DNA from: Streptomyces sp. A3M-1-3
GTDB lineage: Bacteria > Actinomycetota > Actinomycetes > Streptomycetales > Streptomycetaceae
Direction: 5' to 3'
Assembly (NCBI RefSeq): GCF_024213665.1
Contig: NZ_JANAVP010000011.1
Span: forward strand, 62,001 to 126,000
Length of the DNA: 64,000 nt
The position numbers were made by a program, and so were the translations under genes. This document shows positions 33,578 through 41,502 of this stretch, piece by piece (position 1 is the first letter of the stretch; each line of letters opens with the position of its first letter). The notes beneath the pieces were generated by a model. It saw only the letters and a program-made list of their open reading frames with translations. It ran no database searches and was not told the DNA's origin.

Positions 33578-35404
33578 TTAGAAAGCGGCCTCGTCCAGCT
33601 CCATCACGGAGTTGTCGATGCTCTCGGCGAGAGCGCGCTGCACCGAGACGCCGGGCACGACGTTGGCGGCGAAGAACTTCGCGGCCGCGATCTTGCCGGT
33701 GTAGAACGGCACGTCCTTGGCGGACGCCGTGGCCAGCTTCTCGGCCGCGACAGCCGCGCCCTTGAGCAGCAGGTAGGCGACCACGACATCGCCGGAGACC
33801 ATCAGCAGGCGGGTGGTGTTCAGGCCCACCTTGTAGATGTTCTTGACGTCCTCACCGGTGGCGGTCAGGTCGGTGATCATCGTGCCGACGATCGCCTCCA
33901 GGTCCACGGCCGCCTTGGCGAGCTGCTCGCGGGCCGCCGCCAGCTCCTCGCCGCCCTTCTCCTCGGCCAGGAACTTCTTGATCGTCTCGGCGAGCGTGTT
34001 CAGCGACGCCCCCTGGTCCCGGACGATCTTCCGGAAGAAGTAGTCCTGGCCCTGGATGGCCGTCGTGCCCTCGTAGAGCGTGTCGATCTTGGCGTCCCGG
34101 ATGTACTGCTCGATCGGGTACTCCTGCAGGTAGCCGGAGCCGCCGAAGGTCTGCAGGGACTGGGCGAGCTGCTCGTACGACTTCTCCGAGCCATAGCCCT
34201 TCACGATCGGCAGCAGCAGGTCGTTCAGGCCGTGCAGCGCCTTGGTGTCCTCGCCGGCGGCCGCCTTCAGCGCGATCTCGTCCTGCACGGACGCGGTGTA
34301 CAGCACCAGGGCGCGCATGCCCTCCGCGTACGCCTTCTGCGTCATGAGCGAGCGGCGCACGTCCGGGTGGTGCGTGATGGTGACCTTGGGCGCGGTCTTG
34401 TCCATAAAGTTCGCGAGGTCCGGGCCCTGGACGCGCTCCTTGGCGTACTCCAGCGCGTTCAGGTAGCCCGTCGAGAGGGTCGCGATGGCCTTCGTGCCGA
34501 CCATCATCCGGGCGAACTCGATGATCTTGAACATCTGGCGGATGCCGTCGTGCTTCTCGCCGAGCAGCCAGCCCTTGGCCGGGTGCTGGTCGCCGAAGGT
34601 CATCTCGCACGTGTTGGAGGCCTTGAGGCCCATCTTGTGCTCGACGTTCGTGGCGTAGGCGCCGTTGCGCTCGCCCAGCTCGCCGGTCTCCCAGTCGAAG
34701 TCGTACTTGGGGACGACGAAGAGGGAGAGCCCCTTGGTGCCGGGGCCGGCGCCCTCGGGGCGGGCCAGCACCATGTGGATGATGTTCTCGGACATGTCGT
34801 GCTCACCCGAGGTGATGAACCGCTTCACGCCCTCGATGTGCCAGGAGCCGTCCTCCTGCTGGACCGCCTTGGTGCGGCCGGCGCCCACGTCGGAGCCCGC
34901 GTCGGGCTCGGTGAGGACCATCGTCGAGCCCCACTGCTTCTCGGTCATCAGCCGGGCGATCTTGTGCTGCTCCTCGGTGCCCTCGTCGAAGACAACGCCG
35001 GCGAAGGCCGGGCCGGAGGAGTACATCCAGACGGCCGGGTTCGAGCCCAGGATCATCTCGGCGTACGCCCAGATCAGGGTGGCCGGGGTGTTCTGGCCGC
35101 CGATCTCCTCCGGGATGCCCAGACGCCACCACTCGGCGTCCATGTACGCCTGGTAGCTCTTCTTGAAGGAGGCCGGGACCGGCGCGGTGTTGGTCGCGGG
35201 GTCGAAGACCGGCGGGTTGCGGTCGGCGTCCTCGAAGGACTCCGCCAGGTCGTTCTCGGCGAGGCGGGCTATCTCGGACAGCACGCTCTTGGCGGTCTCG
35301 GTGTCCATCTCCGCGAACGGTCCGGTGCCGTACAGCCGGTCGCGGCCGAGGACCTCGAAGAGGTTGAACTCGATGTCTCGGAGGTTCGACTTGTAGTGGC
35401 CCAT
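33578..35404 (-). CDS. Acyl-CoA dehydrogenase (FadE-like, long form)
   Basis: FAD-dependent dehydrogenase making enoyl-CoA, 608 residues, in the class with a C-terminal extra domain. FAD/substrate motifs include [14 protein letters not shown] and [12 protein letters not shown]. The catalytic base position is the Glu in [17 protein letters not shown] (near residue 430). A C-terminal helical domain (residues about 470-608) is typical of actinobacterial fatty-acid enzymes. The transcript ends at the hairpin at 33522. The promoter region has a TACC-N4-GGTA dyad (35476). The chain-length preference is unknown. Confidence 0.93.
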   Translation of the reverse strand: MGHYKSNLRDIEFNLFEVLGRDRLYGTGPFAEMDTETAKSVLSEIARLAENDLAESFEDADRNPPVFDPATNTAPVPASFKKSYQAYMDAEWWRLGIPEEIGGQNTPATLIWAYAEMILGSNPAVWMYSSGPAFAGVVFDEGTEEQHKIARLMTEKQWGSTMVLTEPDAGSDVGAGRTKAVQQEDGSWHIEGVKRFITSGEHDMSENIIHMVLARPEGAGPGTKGLSLFVVPKYDFDWETGELGERNGAYATNVEHKMGLKASNTCEMTFGDQHPAKGWLLGEKHDGIRQMFKIIEFARMMVGTKAIATLSTGYLNALEYAKERVQGPDLANFMDKTAPKVTITHHPDVRRSLMTQKAYAEGMRALVLYTASVQDEIALKAAAGEDTKALHGLNDLLLPIVKGYGSEKSYEQLAQSLQTFGGSGYLQEYPIEQYIRDAKIDTLYEGTTAIQGQDYFFRKIVRDQGASLNTLAETIKKFLAEEKGGEELAAAREQLAKAAVDLEAIVGTMITDLTATGEDVKNIYKVGLNTTRLLMVSGDVVVAYLLLKGAAVAAEKLATASAKDVPFYTGKIAAAKFFAANVVPGVSVQRALAESIDNSVMELDEAAF

Positions 35405-35475
35405 GACTTCGGCTCCGTTAAGGCTCGGGAGGCAGGTTCCTCGTACCGCATACCAGCAAGTAGCTTAGATGATGC

Positions 35476-35487
35476 TACCCGTCGGTA
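35476..35487. promoter_or_regulatory. TACC-N4-GGTA dyad in divergent promoter
   Basis: TACCCGTCGGTA sits between the acyl-CoA dehydrogenase gene and the SseB-like gene in an AT-richer zone. It may bind a TetR-type lipid regulator; this is a guess from position and shape. Confidence 0.3.
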
Positions 35488-35536
35488 ATAAGACGCAACC
35501 CCAATGCTTCAAGTGTGACTCGATACGCTGTCGGCC

Positions 35537-36007
35537 ATGTACGGCTACGACCAGAACGCGAGTGCCGGGCAGCAGTACTCCGCCCCGCAGCCCCCGCCGC
35601 AGCAGATGTCGGGCGGGTACGGCGAGCAGCCGCTCTATCCGGAGCCGTCGCCGCCGTCGCTCGCCGACGCCGTGCGTGCCTTCACCACCGGGTCGCTGTC
35701 CGCGGAGGACTTCCAGCAGATCTTCGCGACGTCGAAGGTGTACTGCCCGCGGGGCGACGATCCCGGCTTCCTGGCGCTGCACAACACCCAGCAGCCGGTG
35801 ATCCCGATGTTCTCCACCCTCAAGGAGCTGCGCCGGTACGCGGGCAAGGAGTCCAAGTTCTTCGTGATCACCGGGGCCGAGGTGATCGACCTGCTGCCGA
35901 CCGGGTACGGGTTCGTCCTCGACATGGAGGGTGATCACCGGATGGTCTTCGACGCCAAGGCGGTCGAGCAGATGGTCGATTTCGCGATGCGCCGCATGTA
36001 CGGCTAG
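35537..36007 (+). CDS. SseB family protein
   Basis: 156 residues. A disordered Gln/Pro/Tyr-rich start (PQPPPQQMSGGYGEQP) is followed by an SseB-like domain from residue 40 (YCPRGDDPGFLALH, PVIPMFSTLKELRRYAGK, FFVITGAEVIDLLPTGYGFV). In enterobacteria SseB affects serine sensitivity; the function in actinomycetes is not known. Divergent from the acyl-CoA dehydrogenase gene; a hairpin terminator follows. Confidence 0.85.
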   Translation: MYGYDQNASAGQQYSAPQPPPQQMSGGYGEQPLYPEPSPPSLADAVRAFTTGSLSAEDFQQIFATSKVYCPRGDDPGFLALHNTQQPVIPMFSTLKELRRYAGKESKFFVITGAEVIDLLPTGYGFVLDMEGDHRMVFDAKAVEQMVDFAMRRMYG

Positions 36008-36053
36008 GTCGGGCAGGGCCTAGATCCGGCCGGTTCCGGCCACTGGCACGGCG

Positions 36054-36089
36054 AAGGGCGCCCGGGAGGAATTCCTCTCGGGCGTCCTT
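36054..36089 (+). terminator. Hairpin after SseB-like gene
   Basis: AAGGGCGCCCGGGAGGA pairs with TCCTCTCGGGCGTCCTT around ATTC with two mismatches. It lies 46 bp past the stop. Confidence 0.75.
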
Positions 36090-36113
36090 CGTTGTGACGA
36101 GTGGCAAGAAGTT

Positions 36114-36132
36114 CGAGTTTCAACTAAACTCG
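36114..36132. promoter_or_regulatory. Inverted repeat CGAGTTT-N5-AAACTCG before pirin
   Basis: Perfect 7-bp arms around CAACT end 19 bp before the pirin start, immediately upstream of the GAGGAGG ribosome site. The AGTTTNAACTNAAACT-like content resembles MarR/HxlR-type operators. A repressor bound here would block transcription or the start site. Confidence 0.5.
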
Positions 36133-36151
36133 CAACGAGGAGGTCCCGACC

Positions 36152-37105
36152 ATGCCTGCTGTGACCGTAGAGAACCCGCTGACCCTGCCCCGCGTGGCCG
36201 CGCGCGGTGACGCCGTGCCGCGTCCCGTGCTCGCCGTCACGACCGCGCCCAGCGGCTTCGAGGGGGAGGGATTCCCGGTGCGCCGCGCGTTCGCCGGCAT
36301 CAACTACCAGTACCTCGACCCGTTCATCATGATGGACCAGATGGGCGAGGTGGAGTACGGAGCCGGGGAGCCGAAGGGGACCCCGTGGCACCCCCACCGC
36401 GGCTTCGAGACCGTCACGTACCTGCTCGACGGCACCTTCGTCCACCAGGACAGCAACGGCGGCGGCGGAGTCATCAACGACGGTGACACCCAGTGGATGA
36501 CCGCCGGCTCCGGCCTGCTCCACATCGAGGCCCCGCCGGAGGCGCTCATAGTCAGCGGCGGGCTCTTCCACGGGCTCCAGCTCTGGGTGAACCTTCCTGC
36601 CTCGGACAAGATGATGCCCCCGCGCTACCAGGACATCGGCGGCGCCAAAGTCCAGCTGCTGACCTCGGCGGACGGTGGCGCGCTGATGCGCGTCATCGCG
36701 GGCGAGCTCGACGGCCACAAGGGACCGGGCGTCACCCACACCCCCATCACGATGATCCATGCCACGCTGCGCCCCGGCGCGGAGATCACCCTGCCCTGGC
36801 GCGAGGACTTCAACGCCCTGGCGTACGTCCTGGCCGGCCGCGGCGCGGTCGGCGCCGATCGGCGGCCCGTCCACAGCGGGCAGACCGCGGTGTTCGGCGA
36901 GGGCGGCTCGATGACCGTACGAGCGGACGTCTCGCAGGACTCCAACGCACCGGATCTGGAGGTCGTCCTGCTCGGTGGCCGGCCGATCCGGGAACCCATG
37001 GCGCACTACGGTCCGTTCGTCATGAACAGCCGCGCCGAACTCCAGCAGGCGTTCGACGACTTCCAGGCCGGCAGGCTCGGCACGGTCCCGGTCCCGCACG
37101 TCTGA
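36152..37105 (+). CDS. Pirin family protein
   Basis: Bicupin of 317 residues. The N-terminal cupin has the metal ligands in PWHPHRGFETVTYLLDGTF (His-x-His, residues 71-89) and a later His/Glu pair (SGLLHIEAPPE). Pirins act as quercetinase-like dioxygenases or metabolic regulators; the role here is open. The start follows GAGGAGG by 9 nt. The last 259 bp (36847-37105) are repeated at 45190-45448 with one mismatch. This copy is the complete gene. The preceding dyad suggests specific repression. Confidence 0.92.
   Translation: MPAVTVENPLTLPRVAARGDAVPRPVLAVTTAPSGFEGEGFPVRRAFAGINYQYLDPFIMMDQMGEVEYGAGEPKGTPWHPHRGFETVTYLLDGTFVHQDSNGGGGVINDGDTQWMTAGSGLLHIEAPPEALIVSGGLFHGLQLWVNLPASDKMMPPRYQDIGGAKVQLLTSADGGALMRVIAGELDGHKGPGVTHTPITMIHATLRPGAEITLPWREDFNALAYVLAGRGAVGADRRPVHSGQTAVFGEGGSMTVRADVSQDSNAPDLEVVLLGGRPIREPMAHYGPFVMNSRAELQQAFDDFQAGRLGTVPVPHV
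36847..37105 (+). repeat. 259-bp direct repeat, left copy (3' end of pirin gene)
   Basis: Identical to 45190-45448 except C at 37069 versus G at 45412; offset 8,343 bp. The repeat ends exactly at the pirin stop codon. It frames the accessory block. Confidence 0.97.
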
Positions 37106-37223
37106 GCCCGCAGCAGAGCTGCACGGCGAGTCACATCGCCCACCGGTGCACATCGGGCCCCTGGTGCAGGGAATCGGCGCGAGATGTGGCACGCGGAGGG
37201 CACGGCAGGTTGAGGCAACGAAC

Positions 37224-37250
37224 AAGCCCCAGGTCGCTGACCTGGGGCTT
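37224..37250. terminator. Perfect 12-bp hairpin
   Basis: AAGCCCCAGGTC (37224-37235) and GACCTGGGGCTT (37239-37250) with a 3-nt loop. It can serve the pirin gene and the leftward 37285 gene. Confidence 0.85.
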
Positions 37251-37284
37251 TGCTGTGCAGCGGATGATGGCAATCGAGCCCGCG

Positions 37285-37836
37285 CTACAAGACCAGCACC
37301 AGGTGTGCGCGGTAGCGGCCTGCGGCACGGGGGAGGCAGTTGGAAACGACCACCGCAAAGCTGTCCGGCTGGCCCGACTCACCACTGAGTAGCCCGCGAT
37401 CTTCACCGTCTGTCTTGGTCACCTGCGCCAGGCCAGGTAGTTCCGCCAGTTGCGGGACCAGGGTTTCGAATGTCTCCCGGGACATTTCCACTGTGCGGCA
37501 GGGTGACGGTCCGGCCGCCGCCACCTCGTTCTCGGGCAGGTTCGGGACCGAAACACCCGCGGCCTCTGTGAATGCCTTCACCACAGTGGTGGAAGACTCC
37601 TGGACCATGTCGTCGTCGGTGCAGAGCAGCACCGCCATCCAGGGAACCCGCCCCATGTTCGGTCCGATCGTCCGCTCCCAGGGCAACTTCCCACGCCGTA
37701 GCGTCACTCGCGGGGCGAGTTGGCGGAAATCTCCACGGTCCCCGTCCTTCGGTACGACCGCATGAACCTCGATGCCGTCCAGCCTGAACTGGGGCGCGAC
37801 GACCTTGGACCCTGCAGGGTCAGACACCACGATCAC
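37285..37836 (-). CDS. Hypothetical protein, possibly a truncated phage-tail/injection-system related protein
   Basis: 183 residues from GTG 37836. No domain is firmly recognised. Segments APQFRLDGIEVHAVVPKDG, LPWERTIGPN and VPWMAVLLCTDDD, with FAVVVSNCLPRAAGRYRAHL near the end, recall uncharacterised proteins of contractile-injection or phage-tail loci. This is an unverified recollection. Those are longer, so this may be a C-terminally truncated relic; it ends just inside the left edge of the accessory block. The start is uncertain (several GTG codons; no clear ribosome site). Confidence 0.45.
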   Translation of the reverse strand: MIVVSDPAGSKVVAPQFRLDGIEVHAVVPKDGDRGDFRQLAPRVTLRRGKLPWERTIGPNMGRVPWMAVLLCTDDDMVQESSTTVVKAFTEAAGVSVPNLPENEVAAAGPSPCRTVEMSRETFETLVPQLAELPGLAQVTKTDGEDRGLLSGESGQPDSFAVVVSNCLPRAAGRYRAHLVLVL

Positions 37837-37988
37837 ACACCTAGCCCTCGATGGGATACGGACCGCCAGGCAGTCCTCGCGTCGACGCCGGCGGCCGGTG
37901 CCTCCGCTGACGTCCTGTCGGGGGCCACCCTAGAAGGGGCGCAAAGGGGCGAATCGGTTCTGCCCGAGAACTTCGCGTGTCGGCTCCT

Positions 37989-38264
37989 TGGGGCCGGGAG
38001 TCGCCGAGGTGACGAATGCGGCGTTCCCAGGCAAGTTGTGGTGGCCGAACCCGGAGTCGTTGGCGGAGGTCGCGGATTTGCGCGTGTCTGCTGCATGGCC
38101 GACACGAGTGACGGCTATGCGCTGGCTCTCGGGGAGATCGTGGCGTTCGCCGGGCGGCCGGTGGCCAGCGGCGCGAGCTGAGTGTGCTGACCGACCGGCG
38201 CCGTTACCTGACCAGGGATGGCCTGGGTCACTGCTGTGTCTGGGGTCCGGGCGCTACACGCTGC
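37989..38264 (+). pseudogene. Possible decayed reading frames
   Basis: The gap 37837-38264 holds no intact gene. Coding-like text is spread over different rightward frames: KLWWPNPESLAEVADLRV, then ADTSDGYALALGEIVAFAGR up to a TGA at 38179, then DRRRYLTRDGLGHCCVWGPG. They could be pieces of one protein broken by indels. No family is recognised. Could be chance. Confidence 0.25.
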
Positions 38265-39074
38265 TCATCGGCAGACGAGGATTCCGCCAAGGCAGGTGAC
38301 CCAGAACGAGCCTTCTGCCTTGATGGTTACTTCAACCCGTTCGCGGGCTCGCTGGATCGTCTCCTTGAACGGCACGCCCATCTGGTCGGCCCATGCCTCG
38401 TACGACGCGAGGTGTGCGACCACGGGCCCAGGTTCGGTCACTTCGATCACTCCCGGGAGGGGGATCGTCCGTACGTCCCCGAAGACGGCGCCCAGGATGG
38501 CGGGGGCGTCCTCCAGGGTGAAGCGGGCGGAGAGTTGTACGCGTGCGGGGCCCTCCGGGATGCCGAGGACGTCGCCGGCGGCTCCTCGCCAGAGGTCTTC
38601 CAGTTCGCGCTTGTCGGTACGGCTGTTGGTGGACGCGATGGCGATGCCGCCCTTGGCCAGGACTCGGCCCAGCTCTTGGACGGCGCGTGCCTGGTCTTCC
38701 ACGTGGTACAGCATGTGCATGGCTAGAACAGCGCCCAGGGACCCGTCCGCGATGGGGAGCTGCTCGACATCCGCGGCCACGGCGCCGGTGATGCCGGTCA
38801 GGATGCCGGGGGAGACGTCCATGGGGAGGACGGTCAGGTCCGGCCGCTGGGTGCGTATCCGCTGCACGAACGTCCCGTTGCCGCAGCCGACGTCCGCGAC
38901 CGCGCCGCGTACGCCGGCCAGCTCTTCCACGACGAGGCCGGGCAGGTCGTGTCGCGGGGTCTGCCACTGGTAGAGGGACTGGCGGGCTGCGAGGTGTCGG
39001 CTGGTGCCGTACGCCTGGGTGGAGAGCAGGTGTCGGTCGGTGACCGAGGAGTCGTTCGTGGGCTGGGTGGTCAT
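38265..39074 (-). CDS. SAM-dependent methyltransferase of accessory block
   Basis: Class I methyltransferase, 269 residues. Motif I is VADVGCGNGTFVQRI; later landmarks are VLPMDVSP, ADVEQLPIADGSLGAVLAMHMLYH (shown in part: LPIADGSLGAVLAMHMLYH) and GRVLAKGGIAIAS. It resembles small-molecule (UbiE/ArsM-like) methyltransferases. Start overlaps the XRE regulator stop as ATGA, so the two are made together. Such a pairing suggests that the regulator controls a pathway in which this enzyme acts, possibly that of the divergent operon. Substrate unknown. Confidence 0.85.
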   Translation of the reverse strand: MTTQPTNDSSVTDRHLLSTQAYGTSRHLAARQSLYQWQTPRHDLPGLVVEELAGVRGAVADVGCGNGTFVQRIRTQRPDLTVLPMDVSPGILTGITGAVAADVEQLPIADGSLGAVLAMHMLYHVEDQARAVQELGRVLAKGGIAIASTNSRTDKRELEDLWRGAAGDVLGIPEGPARVQLSARFTLEDAPAILGAVFGDVRTIPLPGVIEVTEPGPVVAHLASYEAWADQMGVPFKETIQRARERVEVTIKAEGSFWVTCLGGILVCR

Positions 39075-40390
39075 CGCGGCTCCGTGGGTGTGCTGACGAT
39101 CGCGGGCCGGGAGGTGACCTCGAGGATGTGCTCCCGGAGATCGACTACCGGCCGTGAGTCACGGTACGGCCCGCTCGCGATGAGTGTGTCCAGTTTGCGG
39201 AGCCTGATGGTGATGCTCGCGGTGTACTGCTCCGCCACGAGGACGGTGTCGAGTTCTGAACCGGCTCCTTCCACCTCGCCGTTCACGAGGTAGGCGGTGG
39301 CCAAGTCGAGGTGCGCGGCGTGCAGGTCTCCAGGGGAGCGTTCGCCGTCAGGTCCTGCCTGGTAGAGCTCCACTGCGCGGTTGGAGGCTGTGATCGCCCG
39401 CTGGACCTGTTCGTCGCCGCCGACGGCCAGCAGAGTGGTGCCGGTGTAGGCCCATTGCTTGGCTTCGGGGAAGGCGAAGACCCCTGGCAGTTCGTCTGGT
39501 TCAGCGGTGCTGCGGGCCTCATGGGCCAGCACGAGGGAGCGCAGGGCGCTGCGCCCGTCGCCGCCGGCCGCGAGGGCTCGCGCCTCCAGGCTCAGCAGCC
39601 GTGCCGTGATCGTCCCCGAGCCAGGCCCAAGACCATCCGCACATCCAGCCCGCGCCAGATCCGCGGCCCGCCGGTAGTCGCCCTCCCAGTACGCGGCCAG
39701 CGACTGGAACGAGCGCGCCCAGGCCCGCAGCCTCGGGTGTTCCGCGATCTCCGCGCATTGCACCACGGTCCGGGCATGGGTGGAGGCGGAGGGCTGGTGG
39801 CCGAGGTCGAGAGAGACGTGCGCGGCGAGGCCGGACAGCCATCCTGCGACGACGTACAGGTGCCGCGTCTGACCGGGGTGCTGGCGGCCTTCGAGTAATC
39901 GGAACACCTCGGTGCGCAGGGTGCGGATCTCAGGGATGAGGAGGGGAAGCGGCCGGCTGACGAAGTCCCTGGCGAGGCGTTCCACGTCGGCGTCGAGCTG
40001 CTCCAGCACAAGGGCATTGACGTTGGTGGCGGCAGCGTGGCGGGCCAGCCGGGCCGACAGTTCGGAGTCCGCAGCGATGCTGCCCAGTTCGTCGGCGGGT
40101 TCCGCAGAGGTGTCCGGCGAGGGAGGTGCTCCTGTGTGCTGATTCGACCTCTTCGGGTGCAAGCCCAGCTCTGCCTCGCTGCCGACCTGGAACACCGCGC
40201 ACAGTGCCGCCCGGTAGTCGCCGGAGGGCCAGGTGATCGCTCCGCGCTCCAGCCGGGAGATCCAGTTCGCATCGAGCTCGGGGTCGCGGCCCGTGGCCGC
40301 CTGGACCTGGGCACAGACCCGTTGGGCGGCCTGTGCCTGCGTCCACCGCTGCTCGCGTCTGAGTCTGCGCAGGCTCTCGTTCGCCATCAT
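39071..40390 (-). CDS. XRE family regulator with TPR-like C-terminal domain
   Basis: 439 residues. HTH at residues 3-75 (LRRLRREQRWTQAQAAQRV, DANWISRLERGAITWPSGDYR). The rest is helical and TPR-like (LGHQPSASTHARTVVQCAEI, RAWARSFQSLAAYWEGDYRR, ARALAAGGDGRSALRSLVLA). That is the layout of Streptomyces regulators whose repeat domain binds peptides or small ligands. ATG 40390 or 40387. It is divergent from the small-ORF operon across 156 bp containing GCCTA repeats at 11-bp spacing, the likely binding site. First gene of a two-gene operon with the methyltransferase. Confidence 0.85.
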   Translation of the reverse strand: MMANESLRRLRREQRWTQAQAAQRVCAQVQAATGRDPELDANWISRLERGAITWPSGDYRAALCAVFQVGSEAELGLHPKRSNQHTGAPPSPDTSAEPADELGSIAADSELSARLARHAAATNVNALVLEQLDADVERLARDFVSRPLPLLIPEIRTLRTEVFRLLEGRQHPGQTRHLYVVAGWLSGLAAHVSLDLGHQPSASTHARTVVQCAEIAEHPRLRAWARSFQSLAAYWEGDYRRAADLARAGCADGLGPGSGTITARLLSLEARALAAGGDGRSALRSLVLAHEARSTAEPDELPGVFAFPEAKQWAYTGTTLLAVGGDEQVQRAITASNRAVELYQAGPDGERSPGDLHAAHLDLATAYLVNGEVEGAGSELDTVLVAEQYTASITIRLRKLDTLIASGPYRDSRPVVDLREHILEVTSRPAIVSTPTEPR

Positions 40391-40424
40391 CCCGCCGTCC
40401 GCTGGTCGAGTTGGGCGCCCGGAA

Positions 40425-40467
40425 GCCTAGCGGGATTCTGCCTAGTCCGTGCCTACAACGTGCCTAG
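40425..40467. promoter_or_regulatory. Phased GCCTA direct repeats (iteron-like operator)
   Basis: GCCTAG/GCCTAC begins at 40425, 40440, 40451 and 40462. The last three are exactly 11 bp apart, one helical turn. On the other strand they read (C)TAGGCA. They lie in the divergent promoter between the XRE gene and the small-ORF operon. Confidence 0.6.
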
Positions 40468-40546
40468 CGGAATGCCCTGTTCGGGCCTTTGGCAGCGGAG
40501 TTGACTGAGCTCCAGCCCCCGCTCAGACAGCCCCGGGAGAGCCCTC

Positions 40547-40753
40547 GTGATCACCCACGCAACTCCGGTCCGGCGCGACATCACGTACAACCACGACGAC
40601 CAGCAGGCCACCCTGCCGATCGCGCTGCACCGCCTTGACGGCACCACCGAGACCACGACCCTGGTCCTCGACCCCGCCCAGCTGGAGGTCCTGTACGCGC
40701 AGATGGACCGGGCGATCGGGATGCGGGAGGCGGCGGCGGGACACCCGGCATGA
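40547..40753 (+). CDS. Small hypothetical protein (68 aa)
   Basis: First gene of the rightward operon. GTG at 40547 follows GGGAGAG by about 7 nt. The sequence VRRDITYNHDDQQATLPIAL, then ETTTLVLDPAQLEVLYAQMD, suggests a small alpha/beta protein. No known domain. Its stop overlaps the next start as ATGA, so translation is coupled. Found within the accessory block; the role is unknown. Confidence 0.65.
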   Translation: MITHATPVRRDITYNHDDQQATLPIALHRLDGTTETTTLVLDPAQLEVLYAQMDRAIGMREAAAGHPA

Positions 40754-41116
40754 CGACCACGCCCGCCACCCCGGCACCGGTACAACCGGACACCATTCGA
40801 GCCCTGTGTGTTCGTGTCCTCACGCCCAACACGTACCCGATACCGGGCGGTGAAGTACGGGCGACCACGGCCCTGCTGTACGGGTACGTCCGGCTCCTGC
40901 TCTGCGAGGCGGGCGATGCCTCCCCAAGCCCGTTCCAATGCCGAGCGGCTCCTGTCGCAGGGGCCCGGCGAGGGCCGGCTCGGGGCCTGGATCCACATGC
41001 GGGCTCTCGCCCGTGTCTGCCGAGTCCTGGTGGCCGAGCGCCAGGTGCGGCGGAGGCACAACAGCGCCGCCGCCGGCCGGGCACCGCAGGACCCGGACCC
41101 GGTGGTGACGCAGTGA
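40750..41116 (+). pseudogene. Frameshifted small gene, DUF6415-like
   Basis: The frame starting ATG 40750 codes MTTTPATPAPVQPDTIRALC and continues to LLLCEAGDA near 40920. Protein-like text then continues in the next frame as MPPQARSNAERLLSQGPGEG, GAWIHMRALARVCRVLVAER, ending at TGA 41116. Joined, about 120 residues resemble DUF6415-type Streptomyces proteins (recollection). A one-base insertion near 40905-40925 (around CCTCCCCAAG) would explain it. It could be a real mutation, a sequencing error or programmed shifting. Confidence 0.5.
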
Positions 41117-41196
41117 GGCAGCGGATCGCCGTGATCGTCTACGTGATCCTCTGCAGCGCCATCGTCGGCAGTCTCCTGTCCGCCACCGAACACTGA
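41113..41196 (+). CDS. 27-residue membrane peptide
   Basis: GTG at 41113 overlaps the TGA of the upstream second frame (GTGA). The peptide reads VRQRIAVIVYVILCSAIVG and ends SLLSATEH: a short basic start and one hydrophobic segment of about 17 residues. Too short for a homology call. Coupling to the gene before it argues that it is translated. Confidence 0.45.
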   Translation: MRQRIAVIVYVILCSAIVGSLLSATEH

Positions 41197-41271
41197 CCAC
41201 CCGCCGCTTGCGGCGGCGGGGAACGGCTGCTGCATCCGCACCGCCGAAAACCGAAGTGATGGAGGCACGTC

Positions 41272-41406
41272 ATGAACCGACCCAAGCCCCAGACGAAGCC
41301 GAGTGCGCCCGTGACCGCGGAGGCGGTCCGCCGGCTCCAGCAGCGCGTGACGGCGTTCGCCGCCACCGGCACCACCCACAACTCCCCGACCACCTACCAC
41401 CGGTAG
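41272..41406 (+). CDS. 44-residue peptide, candidate precursor peptide
   Basis: ATG 41272 has an ideal ribosome site (GGAGG, 6 nt upstream). The peptide begins MNRPKPQTKPSAPVTAEAV, has a helical charged middle (RRLQQRVTAFAA) and ends in TGTTHNSPTTYHR, rich in Thr, Ser, His and Tyr. That is the leader-helix plus polar-tail layout seen in ribosomally made, modified peptides. It lies 96 bp before the metallo-beta-lactamase gene in the same direction. No family is recognised. It may instead be a signalling peptide for the TPR-type XRE regulator, or have another role. Confidence 0.6.
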   Translation: MNRPKPQTKPSAPVTAEAVRRLQQRVTAFAATGTTHNSPTTYHR

Positions 41407-41502
41407 GCCCTGCCGGTCCGCAGTCAGGCGCGGAGGGGGACGTCCGCTGTCCCCCTTCGCGCCACCCCCGTACCACTTCCCGACCGCGCAAAGGAGTTCG
41501 TC

